Shown here piece by piece: positions 30,112-38,338 of a stretch of DNA of 64,000 bases. Under the pieces are notes generated by a model. The model did not search any database and was not told where the DNA came from. It saw nothing but the letters and a program-made list of their open reading frames with translations. The DNA is from Mycolicibacterium sediminis (GTDB lineage Bacteria > Actinomycetota > Actinomycetes > Mycobacteriales > Mycobacteriaceae), in contig NZ_AP022588.1 of the NCBI RefSeq assembly GCF_010731735.1, positions 62,001 to 126,000 on the forward strand, given 5' to 3'. The translations under genes were made by a program, and so were the position numbers. Each line of letters opens with the position of its first letter. Positions within the stretch are counted from its first letter, which is position 1.

Positions 30112-31745
30112 ATGTCGATCGACGAGGTGCTCGCAGCGCTCACCTCGCTGTGCGACGCCTACGACACCTTCGATCGCTGCGACCTCGACACCCTCACCAG
30201 CCCTCAACTGCTTCAGGTCCTCGACCGGCTGCAGACCCTGGGCTGCCAACTGCCCACCCAGGACCACCGGATCCTGGCCCGCCTGCGCGCCGAGACCACC
30301 CCGGCGGAGTTGGGGGCGAAGTCTTGGCGCGACGTCCTCGCGACCCGGTACCGCATCTCGACCGCCGAGGCCGGGCGCCGGCTCACCGACGCCGAGCACC
30401 TCGGCCCCGCCAGTCCCTGACCGGGGAACCGATGGCGCCTCGGTTGGCGGCGACCGCCACCGCGCAGCGGCTGGGACTCATCACCGGCGAACACGTCACC
30501 GTGATCCGCAAACAATTCAAGAAGGTTCCCGGCTGGGTGGACGGCGCGACCCGCGACCAGATCGAAGTCGACTGGGTCCGCCACGCCGTGGGCTGCGGGC
30601 CCACCGAACTGGAGAACCTCGCCCGCCGCACGGTGTTCCTCCTCGACCAGGACGGCCCCGCCCCCGACGACACCGAACGCGCCCGCCGCCGCAGCCTGAT
30701 CTTCGGCCGCCAGCAGGACGACGCCATGACCGGCGTGCGCGGCAATCTCACCCCGTCGGCGTACGCCGTGTGGGAAGCCCTCGACGCCCGGTTCTCCGCC
30801 CGCGGGATGTGCAACCCCGCCGACGAGCACCCCTGCACCACCGGCACCCCCACCCAAGACCAGATCGACCGCGACCTACGCACCCTCGAACAGCGCCGTC
30901 ACGACGCGTTCGAATACATCGGCCGGATGGCCCTGGACAAGACAGAACGCGGCCAGCACGGCGGCCTGCCCACCACCATCATCGTCCGCACCACCCTGCA
31001 GGAGCTGGCCACCCGGGCGGGGATCGGTGTCACCGGCGGCGGCACCCTCATCCCCGTCGCCGACGTCCTCACCATGGCCGCCCGCACCGACGCCACCAAC
31101 TACCTCGCCGTGTTCGACGACGCCACCGGCGCCGTCCTGGACCTGTTCCGCACCCGCCGCACCGCCTCGGTCGCCCAACGCCTGGCGTTGATCGCCCGGG
31201 ACGGGGGCTGCACCAAACCCGGCTGCACCGTCCCCGCCTACCGCACCCAGGTCCACCACGCCGCCGCCGACTGGGCAGCCGGCGGGGACACCAACGTCGA
31301 CGACCTCACCCTCGCCTGCGGACCCGACAACCGCGCCGTCGGCCCCGGCGGCTGGACCACCCGCCTCACCGACACCCACCAGGTCGAATGGATCCCCCCA
31401 CCCGGCCTCGACACCGGACAGACACGCACCAACGACTACCACCACCCCGAAACACTGCGCCCACCACCACAGGACGCCTGGCAACCACCCGTATGGCAAC
31501 CACCCGCCTGGACGGACGGCGCCGACGACGCGGCAGCCACGCCTCCCGACCCCGCAGCCGACACGGACGCGGAGCGCGACACCCACGACGAGCCCATCCC
31601 CTGGTGGCCCGTGGACCCCGCAGCCGGCGACGCCGCCGTCAACGACACCGCGACCGAACACCCCGACCCGCCAAACGAGCACGGCGACAACGACACCCAC
31701 GAACCCGGCGCACCAGCACCACCCACCACCACCACCGCGGCCTAG
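30112..31745 (+). pseudogene. DUF222 / HNH endonuclease (13E12 family), frameshifted
   Basis: Frame 1 starts [20 protein letters not shown] and ends at a TGA (30420) after [10 protein letters not shown]. The family reading continues in another frame as [20 protein letters not shown] to 31745. One base is missing in the C run near 30401-30405 (CCCC, where five C would keep the frame). The DUF222 part spans the middle. The HNH part is [20 protein letters not shown] with [15 protein letters not shown] Pro/Asp-rich tail follows. Total length would be about 544 residues. It may be a true lesion, phase variation or a sequencing error. An SOS box lies directly upstream. Confidence 0.85.
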
Positions 31746-31788
31746 CCGAATGCTGCGGGTGACAAAAGGTTCAGGACACGCGCGCCCC

Positions 31789-32502
31789 TCAGCGGCCGCG
31801 CACGGCGTCGACGGCGGTGACCAGCAGGTCCGATAGTGCGGGCTCTGCGGCGAAGGCTGGATCGACTCTGGTGTGAACGTCGACGAAGCCACCACCGTCG
31901 AGGATCGCCGCGTAGTGATACTCGGTGTACGGAGAGTCGTCGACGAGGACCCTCAGGGCGATGGTCTCAGCGCCCTCGATGGGAGGCGGCGCGAAGCGAT
32001 CGACCGTTCCGCTCATCGGATGTCCGTCGTCGGGGACCTGAAACGACATCCTGTCGCATCCCGTCGCCGGGATGGGCTGCGGAATCGTCACCGGTTGAGT
32101 GGCTCCCACCGAGATCATCTCTTTCCTCCCGCGGTCGCCGCGGAATCGGATCGTGTCAGCTCCGACGGCGGCATCCACGGGCTTGAGCAGCGGCCGGCAC
32201 GTTGCAGGCTCTACGACGAACGGCCGCCCGTACGACACGACGGTCGAGACCCTGTCCACGAATCGATCTGCCAGTTCGAGCGGCACGATCGGCTGCTTCT
32301 CCGTCCGAACGAATCCAGAGGGAAGCGCCGGCATCGCCTCGGTGATGCGAGACAGGTCGAGCCCGGGCCGGGCGGGCGTGGTCACCACGACGCTCGAACG
32401 TGTTTCGCCCATACCCGTGTCGCGCGGCTCGTCTTCGGTGGCGCAACCGCACATCACCAGCGCACACGTCAGCACGACCGCTCCACTCCGCAGCGTCAGC
32501 AC
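31789..32502 (-). CDS. Probable lipoprotein, paralogue 1
   Basis: 237 residues from GTG. The N-terminus MLTLRSGAVVLTCALVMCGC is a lipoprotein-type signal with Cys18 or Cys20 as the modified residue. The mature part has four conserved Cys-spaced blocks: LPSGFVRTEKQ, VEPATCRPLLKP, PATGCDRMSFQVP and DSPYTEYHYAAILDGGGFVD. The second half clearly matches the next gene (IxGAxTxALR, AILDGxxFV, EPALxxLL). It recalls mycobacterial DUF5642-type lipoproteins, but I am not sure. The paralogues lie 9 bp apart on the same strand; this one is downstream. Confidence 0.75.
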   Translation of the reverse strand: MLTLRSGAVVLTCALVMCGCATEDEPRDTGMGETRSSVVVTTPARPGLDLSRITEAMPALPSGFVRTEKQPIVPLELADRFVDRVSTVVSYGRPFVVEPATCRPLLKPVDAAVGADTIRFRGDRGRKEMISVGATQPVTIPQPIPATGCDRMSFQVPDDGHPMSGTVDRFAPPPIEGAETIALRVLVDDSPYTEYHYAAILDGGGFVDVHTRVDPAFAAEPALSDLLVTAVDAVRGR

Positions 32503-32511
32503 CGGCCGAGC

Positions 32512-33201
32512 CTATGCGTCTGCCAGTGCCGACACGGTCCGAGTCAAGAGTTTCCCCAGCGCCGGTTCGGCTTCGAACTCGTTCGGGACGCGTGCCCAAA
32601 TCTTCACGAAGGTACGCCCGTCGAGGATCGCGACGTAGAAGTACTCGACGAGCGCACCTGCGATCGGGACTCCATCGACCGTGATCGCGGTCCTCAGGGC
32701 ATACGTCTGTGCGCCGTCGATGACCGGCGCCGTCAGACGTCGCACGGTGCCATCCGGGATCGCGCCCTCGACCTCATAGTCGAACTGTTCGCAACCCCCG
32801 TCAGGGATCGCCACGGGAACGGACACCGGGAGGTACGCGCTGACGGCGATGAAGGGATCCATGGGTCCGGTCGCGGAGGTGACCGATGCCTGTTCGACGC
32901 CGTCGGACGCAGCAACGGGTTCGAGGAGTACGCGACAGGAGTCCGGGATGGCCGTCATTCGCTCGCCGTAGGCCACGAGGTCGCCGACCTCCGCCGCCTT
33001 CGACCCGGTCAGCGCCGACGGACCGTTGAGGGGGTTGACCACCTGCCCGGTCGGAAACTCGCTCCCGACGGCACCGAGCCGGGCCAAGTCAACCGGATGG
33101 ACCGCTGCCGACTGCTGGGCGGGAGTACCCGTGGTCGCACAACCACCGAGTACCACGCACGTACTCGCCGCGACGATGACCGCTCGATTCAACGGTCTCA
33201 T
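32512..33201 (-). CDS. Probable lipoprotein, paralogue 2
   Basis: 229 residues. The signal MRPLNRAVIVAASTCVVLGG is followed by the lipobox LGGC (Cys21). DSCRVLLEPVAASDGV, DGGCEQFDYEVEGAIP, VIDGAQTYALRTAITVDG and YFYVAILDGRTFVKIWARVP align with paralogue 1. It is a surface lipoprotein of unknown role; a two-Cys pattern suggests one disulfide. It is the first gene of the pair and is divergent from the type VII effector-like gene at 33339. Confidence 0.77.
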   Translation of the reverse strand: MRPLNRAVIVAASTCVVLGGCATTGTPAQQSAAVHPVDLARLGAVGSEFPTGQVVNPLNGPSALTGSKAAEVGDLVAYGERMTAIPDSCRVLLEPVAASDGVEQASVTSATGPMDPFIAVSAYLPVSVPVAIPDGGCEQFDYEVEGAIPDGTVRRLTAPVIDGAQTYALRTAITVDGVPIAGALVEYFYVAILDGRTFVKIWARVPNEFEAEPALGKLLTRTVSALADA

Positions 33202-33302
33202 GCACGGAGCCTAGGCGGGTCTGGGGATGAGCGGTGGTTCGACCAAGCACCCGACTCCCGCGACCGCGTCATTACCCGCCACTGGCCCCTCCCCGGCGGC
33301 AC

Positions 33303-33308
33303 TAGACT
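33303..33308 (+). promoter_or_regulatory. Candidate -10 box of effector-lipoprotein operon
   Basis: TAGACT fits TANNNT and lies 30 bp before the GTG at 33339. The Shine-Dalgarno GGGGAGG (33323-33329) stands between them, giving a short leadered transcript. Confidence 0.35.
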
Positions 33309-33338
33309 CAGCGGAGACGCAAGGGGAGGTCGGCACCG

Positions 33339-34538
33339 GTGAGCCTGATGAACGCCTTCTTGGCGACGTGGTCACAGGCGCGCGCGGCGTTCGGCCAGGG
33401 TGCGCCGCCGGATGGATCCGAGTTCGACCAGAGCGCACAGCTGAGCCAGATGCAGGACCGGGTCCGATCGGCGGCACCAGGCTCGGCGTGGTCCGGTTCA
33501 GCGTCCGACGTCTACGCCGACGCCAACAGCAGGCAGGCCGAGAAGCTCGGCCGCATCAGCGAATTGGATCAGAGCCTCGGCAACGAGGTGGGGCGGTCGG
33601 CGGCAGTGGTGTCAGCCGGTCGCCGCGACCTCGACGCGGTCAAACAGTGGGTCACCAGCGCAGCGGCGACGGTGCCACAGATGGCGGGCGGGGACCAACT
33701 GCTCTGGCCGATCGTCCGCAAGGGATCCGCAGACATGGCGGAGATCGTCAATCGCTCGAACGGTGAACTCTCCTCGATCGCGGGCCGTATCCGCGGATTG
33801 GGTGGCGAGTACGACGCCGTAGGCGGCGAGGCCAAACCTGCCGGCTGGAAGGAGGAGCCTCCCCCACCGCCCACCGATCCGCTGGACGACATACTCCGCA
33901 AGTATCAGACGGGCGAGGACCCGGGCGGCGCCCTGGATTGGGAGCCAGGCTGGCCCCTCAACGAGTTCACCGATCCCATGCACGTCACCGCTACCGAAGC
34001 TCGGATGCTCGAGGACATGTCGCCGTTCGAACTCCGCGATCTCAACCAGATCAAGGAGGCCGCCGCAGCGGAGGCGATCGAACGCTTCCCCCCGCCGAAC
34101 GGCGGGAGCGACACCGCGGACAACCACACCGACGCCTACAGGCATGCCTACTGGAACGCGTTGATGACGCAGCGGTTCGGCGAGGAGTGGACGAGCGACT
34201 TCGCCACCGCTCACGAAGGACTGCCTGGCAACCCCGCGACTGCGGAGGCGATGGATCTGCACAACAACGAGGTCGGACGACAGATCGCGATGGCCAACCC
34301 GGACGCCAACCCCGAAGAGTTGGCGGACCTGGTGGAGCAGGCCGTCACCAACGGCGACACCGTGGTGATCGCTCCCAGCGGCGACAGGCTCGCCTACAGT
34401 GACGACATCCCTCAGGGCGGGGCTGGACACACGACGCCCAACACACTGCCCGGCCAGCCGGCCGATCCGACCGGGGCGGGACCCGGTGGTCCGTACGACC
34501 CCGGCCAACCCGGCGGCATATCGACGGGAGGCTACTGA
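33339..34538 (+). CDS. EspA/EspE-type T7SS effector with C-terminal domain
   Basis: 399 residues from GTG with a strong GGGGAGG site. Residues 1-165 look like the EspA/EspE domain of ESX-secreted proteins: W-S-G in SAWSGSASDVYADANSRQAE, ELDQSLGNEVGRSAAVVSAG, and IVNRSNGELSSIAGRIRGLG. A proline hinge (EEPPPPPTDP) follows. Residues 190-345 form a separate domain with conserved polar motifs HTDAYRHAYWN (263-273), DFATAHEGLPG and MDLHNNEVGR (305-314), perhaps DUF6973. The tail is Gly/Pro-rich. No classical signal peptide is present, as expected for type VII export. The next gene, 2 bp away, is a lipoprotein. A polymorphic toxin role is inferred from this layout. Confidence 0.75.
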   Translation: MSLMNAFLATWSQARAAFGQGAPPDGSEFDQSAQLSQMQDRVRSAAPGSAWSGSASDVYADANSRQAEKLGRISELDQSLGNEVGRSAAVVSAGRRDLDAVKQWVTSAAATVPQMAGGDQLLWPIVRKGSADMAEIVNRSNGELSSIAGRIRGLGGEYDAVGGEAKPAGWKEEPPPPPTDPLDDILRKYQTGEDPGGALDWEPGWPLNEFTDPMHVTATEARMLEDMSPFELRDLNQIKEAAAAEAIERFPPPNGGSDTADNHTDAYRHAYWNALMTQRFGEEWTSDFATAHEGLPGNPATAEAMDLHNNEVGRQIAMANPDANPEELADLVEQAVTNGDTVVIAPSGDRLAYSDDIPQGGAGHTTPNTLPGQPADPTGAGPGGPYDPGQPGGISTGGY

Positions 34539-34540
34539 TC

Positions 34541-34996
34541 GTGAGTTCACCTGCCGGTAGGCCACGTGTCGTCGCGATCGTGTCGGCGCTGTGCCTACTC
34601 CTCCTCCTGACGGGTTGCGGATTCATGCAGAAATCGATGGACGTCGACTACAACGACAAGCAACTGAACGACGGTCTCTCGGCGCTGGTCGCGTCCGGCG
34701 GCTCGCGTCCACTGCGGGACATGACGTCGTGGACGTGGGACGAGGTGCACCTCTTCCACGAGGGCACTCCCGGTGACTTCATCGAGAAGACCGTGGGCGA
34801 ACCGGTCATCAAGAGCAAGTTCTACGGATCGAAGGCAAGCCTGCTGGTCTTCGAGGACGGCGGCAAGCCGGTCAAGGCCGTCGGTGTCAGCGGCGACTAT
34901 CTGCGCGGAGCGGACGATCGCGTGAGCTTCCCCGCCGACGTGGTGGTCGAGACGTCACCCCGGGGCGCCGTCCAGCTGGCCGTGCCCGCCTCCTAG
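34541..34996 (+). CDS. Small lipoprotein, partner of the T7-type effector
   Basis: 151 residues from GTG. Signal peptide VVAIVSALCLLLLLTGC with lipobox LTGC (Cys26). The mature part (MDVDYNDKQLNDGLSALVAS, DEVHLFHEGTPGDFIEKTVG) is soluble, with no recognised family. It starts 2 bp after the effector-like gene and must be co-expressed. A membrane-anchored protein on the outer face is a plausible immunity protein or docking partner. It overlaps the convergent unknown gene by 4 bp. Confidence 0.75.
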   Translation: MSSPAGRPRVVAIVSALCLLLLLTGCGFMQKSMDVDYNDKQLNDGLSALVASGGSRPLRDMTSWTWDEVHLFHEGTPGDFIEKTVGEPVIKSKFYGSKASLLVFEDGGKPVKAVGVSGDYLRGADDRVSFPADVVVETSPRGAVQLAVPAS

Positions 34997-36219
34997 ACCA
35001 CGGTCAGCGGCAGGGACTTCCGTTCCTCGAACACCCAGCTCGCGCCGCCGCTGAACTTGGTCACCGCGACCTCGCCCAGTTCCTTGGCCGGGGTGTCGGT
35101 CTCGATGATGCGCACCGTCCAATCCGACTGCGTACCGGTCACTTCGGCGCGCAGGTGCGGGTCGACGGCGGCAACGATGGCCTGCAGCGGCAGGTCGGCG
35201 ACCGGCGAGCAGAGCGATATCCACGACCCGTCCTCGAAGGCCGGCGACCGCCGCACTCGCAGAGACTCCGAGTCGACGTCGGCATACACGTAGGCCGCCG
35301 GGTTCAGCAGCGGGTGCAGTTCGAGGACGCGCAGCGCACCGGCGACGTCGCTCGAGAGACCGAGCGCCCGGTGGATGCGTTCGGCCGCCACGCCCGCGAT
35401 GCCGATCAGCTGCTTGTAACGGATCGACTCCTCGAGCGCCACGTCGCCCTTGGCGCGTGCCCGCACCGCGAGGGTGAACGACAGCACCAGCAGGTGCATC
35501 TGCAGGCACACCTCGTCGGCGATGCGGACCAGCGCCGAATGCGAGAACGCGCCGAAGTCCACGTCGGCCAGCAGCTCGCCCGAATAGTCGGCCGCGCCTT
35601 CGTCGTCCGGGTCGATGGGGTCGAGTTCACAGGCGTGCGCATTACTGGCGGCGACCACGTCCATCGCCGGGATGAACGGCACCTCCGGGTAGGACTCGTC
35701 GATGATGACCGTCCACGCGCAGTGCGGCGTCCGGCCGGACGGCACGCGCGGCGGCCGGTGAATGGGACGCACCTGGGCCTTGCGATTGGTGGCCAGCGCC
35801 GTGGCGTCGAACGTCGGGTCCTCGATGTCGTGGCACATCCCGTGGACGTAGTCCTCGCCCATCGGCTCTACGTCGAGCAGTGCGCCGCAGTGGTCGAGGT
35901 GGAACTCGCCGTGCCACCGGTCGTGGACGGTGTAGCGGAAGTCCATGAATTGCGGCGGCGCACCGATGTCGAGCTGCAGACCCTTGAACAGCGTGAAGAT
36001 GTCGACGCCTTCGTATTTCAGCGCCTTCTGCATCCGCCTCGTGTAGAGCGGACTGGACGCCGCCCACTCCTCGATGGCGATCTGCAGCATCTCGTCGCGG
36101 CCCCACGCACTGATGCAGTGCGCCATCCCCGATCGGTCGATGAGCTGGCCGATCAGCAGCAGCTCGGGCACCAGGGTGGCGAGTTCTTCGCGCGACAGCG
36201 CGGCATACCTACTCATCAT
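34993..36219 (-). CDS. Conserved protein of unknown function, 408 aa
   Basis: I do not recognise this family. It is soluble, with no signal peptide. His/Cys-rich conserved-looking blocks occur in the first half: SGMAHCISAWGRDEM, VHDRWHGEFHLDHCGALLD, YVHGMCHDIEDPTFDATALA and VRPIHRPPRVP, which suggest a metal or cofactor site. The middle, SHSALVRIADEVCLQMHLLV, is helical, and the C-terminal third resembles a small ligand-binding domain. It overlaps the CMD gene stop by 11 bp (two adjacent ATG codons, 36219 or 36216), placing it last in the operon aldA/SDR/HIBADH/CMD. A catabolic enzyme role is inferred only from this. Confidence 0.7.
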   Translation of the reverse strand: MMSRYAALSREELATLVPELLLIGQLIDRSGMAHCISAWGRDEMLQIAIEEWAASSPLYTRRMQKALKYEGVDIFTLFKGLQLDIGAPPQFMDFRYTVHDRWHGEFHLDHCGALLDVEPMGEDYVHGMCHDIEDPTFDATALATNRKAQVRPIHRPPRVPSGRTPHCAWTVIIDESYPEVPFIPAMDVVAASNAHACELDPIDPDDEGAADYSGELLADVDFGAFSHSALVRIADEVCLQMHLLVLSFTLAVRARAKGDVALEESIRYKQLIGIAGVAAERIHRALGLSSDVAGALRVLELHPLLNPAAYVYADVDSESLRVRRSPAFEDGSWISLCSPVADLPLQAIVAAVDPHLRAEVTGTQSDWTVRIIETDTPAKELGEVAVTKFSGGASWVFEERKSLPLTVV

Positions 36220-36652
36220 CGAGTGACTTCCCCGTACTCATCTTGACCGCCGAGTTCACGTTGGCGCGCTTGTCCTCGTCGGAACCCTTCTCCGCCGCCT
36301 TCTTCCGCTTGCCGGCGACCTTGCCCACGACGCCGTTCAAGCCGGCGCCCCGCGGGAAGCCGACGTACTGCGTCAGGAAGATGGCCATCTCCTTCAGCTC
36401 CTCCTCGGTCAGCTCGCCGTTGGCCAGGGCGGCGTTCACCTGGATCTCCGCGAGACCCTGCTCACCGAGCGCCGTCACGACGGCCAGCGTCATCAGCCGC
36501 TTGTCCCGCATCGACAGACCGGGCCGGGTCCAGATCGTGCCGAAGAGGTGATCGACGGTGAGGTCGAAGTACGCGTCCCCCTCGATGTTCGGCATCTCCC
36601 ACGAATAGACCTCGTTCATCTTCTCGAGGCCCTTGCGGCGAAGTTCGTCCAT
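36209..36652 (-). CDS. Carboxymuconolactone decarboxylase family protein
   Basis: 147 residues, AhpD-like CMD fold: YFDLTVDHLFGTIWTRPGLS, RDKRLMTLAVVTALGEQGLA, VNAALANGELTEEELKEMAI and TQYVGFPRGAGLNG. The CxxC of peroxidase-type members is absent, so a decarboxylase or isomerase-like role is more likely than peroxidase. The Lys-rich C-terminal tail (KVAGKRKKAAEKGSDEDKRA) is extra. Position matches M. tuberculosis Rv0771. It starts 4 bp after the HIBADH stop. Confidence 0.9.
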   Translation of the reverse strand: MDELRRKGLEKMNEVYSWEMPNIEGDAYFDLTVDHLFGTIWTRPGLSMRDKRLMTLAVVTALGEQGLAEIQVNAALANGELTEEELKEMAIFLTQYVGFPRGAGLNGVVGKVAGKRKKAAEKGSDEDKRANVNSAVKMSTGKSLDDE

Positions 36653-36655
36653 CGT

Positions 36656-37504
36656 CTAGCTCCTCTCGTGCGGCACACCGAGGCCGTCTGCCAGGTCTCG
36701 CAACGCAATTCGTGCCAGCGGCAGATCCACACCGGTGGCCTCGCCCAAGCCCAGGGCCAGCTTCAGATCCTTCTCGGCCAGCCCACGGGTGTGGACGAAC
36801 ATGTCGTACACGAAGTTGTCGTGTTCGAGCGGCGACGTGTCGTCCCGCACCATGATCGCGCCTGGACCGCCGCTCTGCGCGTCGCTGTGCCGCACCACCC
36901 GGCCCAGCTTCTGCAGGTCGATGCCTGCCGCCTCCGCCAACTTCTGCGCCTCACACGCGGCGGCGAAGCCGATGAACGTCAACATGTTGCGCGCCAACTT
37001 CATCCGCGTGCCCGCACCGGGCTCACCCGCGCGGACCACCATCGACGCCCACCGCTTGAAGACGGGCTTCACGCGTTCGTACGCCTCGCCGTCGGCGCCG
37101 ACCATGACGGCCAACTCACCCTTCTCGGCCGCACCCGCACCACCGCTGACGGGTGCGTCCACGACGTGAATCCCCCGTGGCCGCAGCGTTTCAGCGAGTT
37201 CAGCGGCGGTGTCCGGCTCGATCGTGGAGTGAATGGCGATGACGGTACCGGGCCCGGCATGGGCGGCGAGTTCGGTGACGACGTCGCGCACCTGCGCGTC
37301 GGTCAGCACGGTGACGCTGATGACCCCGGCGGCGGCCACGTCGGCGAGGTCGTGGGCCGCCGTGGCACCGAGTTCCACCAGCGGGGTCATGGACTCCGGG
37401 CGGACGTCGAACACCGTCAGGCCGCCGGGCCAGTCGACGAGGCGCTTGGCCATCGGCGCGCCCTGGTTGCCCAGTCCGACGTACCCCAGCTTCAACTCGG
37501 TCAT
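36656..37504 (-). CDS. 3-hydroxyisobutyrate dehydrogenase-like enzyme
   Basis: 282 residues. NAD(P)-binding GYVGLGNQGAPMAKRLVD, substrate loop VVDAPVSGGAGAAEKGELAV, and catalytic Lys in GTRMKLARNMLTFIGFAA. It is a beta-hydroxyacid dehydrogenase; the exact substrate is unknown (Rv0770 counterpart). The ATG overlaps the SDR stop (ATGA). It lies inside the operon from aldA to the unknown 408-aa gene. Confidence 0.92.
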   Translation of the reverse strand: MTELKLGYVGLGNQGAPMAKRLVDWPGGLTVFDVRPESMTPLVELGATAAHDLADVAAAGVISVTVLTDAQVRDVVTELAAHAGPGTVIAIHSTIEPDTAAELAETLRPRGIHVVDAPVSGGAGAAEKGELAVMVGADGEAYERVKPVFKRWASMVVRAGEPGAGTRMKLARNMLTFIGFAAACEAQKLAEAAGIDLQKLGRVVRHSDAQSGGPGAIMVRDDTSPLEHDNFVYDMFVHTRGLAEKDLKLALGLGEATGVDLPLARIALRDLADGLGVPHERS

Positions 37505-38256
37505 CTAATGATCTGTCCGCCGTCGACGTTGAAGATCTGTCCGGTCACCCACTTCGCCTGATCCGACAGCAGGAACAGGCACATACCGGTCAGGTCGTCC
37601 ACCTCACCCATGCGCGACAACGGGATTCCCTTGACGATGTCGGCGACCATCTCCTGCGGCGTGGTGGTGCGGTTGGCCTCGGTGTCGATCGGACCGGGCG
37701 CGATGGCATTGACCCGGATGTTCTGCCCACCGAGTTCGGTGGCCAGCTGCTGGGTCAACCCGTTGATGCCGACCTTGGCCAGACCGTAGAAGTTCGAGTA
37801 CAGCCATGCCGCGGTGGATGACTGGTTGACGATCGCCCCGCCGCCACGCTTGGCCATCTTGCGGTACACCGCCCGGGTGCAGACCAGCGCGCCGTCCATG
37901 TTCACGCTCATGAACTTCTTGTAGTAGTCCCAGTCCACCGTGATCAGGAAGTCGAGCTTCATGCCGCCGAAGATCGCCGCGTTGTTGACGAGGTAGTCGA
38001 TGCCCTCGAACTCCGCGAGCGTCTGGGCGGCCATGTCCTTGGCCGAGTCGGGATCCGACACGTCGACCCGCACCGCCAACGCGCGGCCGCCCTCGCCCGT
38101 GATGCCGTCGGCGACCTTCTGCGCGCCCTCGACGTTGATGTCGGCGACGACGACCGCGGCCCCCTCGCGTGCCAGCGCCTCCGCGTACGCCTGCCCGATG
38201 CCGCCGCCGGCACCGGTGACGATCGCGACCTTGTCCTTGAACTGCTCTCCGTACAT
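37501..38256 (-). CDS. SDR family oxidoreductase (Rv0769-like)
   Basis: 251 residues, classical SDR: VAIVTGAGGGIGQAYAEALA, NNAAIFGG, Ser in IVNQSSTAAW, YGLAKVGINGL (Tyr/Lys) and the C-terminal SDQAKWVTGQIFNVDGG. The start MYGEQFKDKVAIV is supported by GGAAAGGA 6 nt upstream; a longer reading is not. The substrate is unknown. It is part of the aldA operon, separated from aldA by an 82-bp gap with a hairpin. Confidence 0.92.
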   Translation of the reverse strand: MYGEQFKDKVAIVTGAGGGIGQAYAEALAREGAAVVVADINVEGAQKVADGITGEGGRALAVRVDVSDPDSAKDMAAQTLAEFEGIDYLVNNAAIFGGMKLDFLITVDWDYYKKFMSVNMDGALVCTRAVYRKMAKRGGGAIVNQSSTAAWLYSNFYGLAKVGINGLTQQLATELGGQNIRVNAIAPGPIDTEANRTTTPQEMVADIVKGIPLSRMGEVDDLTGMCLFLLSDQAKWVTGQIFNVDGGQIIR

Positions 38257-38268
38257 GTTTTCCTTTCC

Positions 38269-38330
38269 GCCGAGTGTCTTGTCGAGACACGCTTCTCGGC
38301 GATTGGCGTGACGTATGTGCACACTCGGCG
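38269..38330. repeat. Intergenic nested hairpin between aldA and SDR
   Basis: An outer pair GCCGAGTGT / ACACTCGGC(G) encloses an inner pair GTGTCT / AGACAC. It lies between aldA and the SDR gene of the same operon, so it may set transcript ratio or stability rather than end transcription. No U-tract is seen. Confidence 0.55.
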
Positions 38331-38338
38331 CCGACGAA

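Noticed and set aside
36209..36652. AhpD-like peroxidase
   Set aside because: The CxxC active site is absent.
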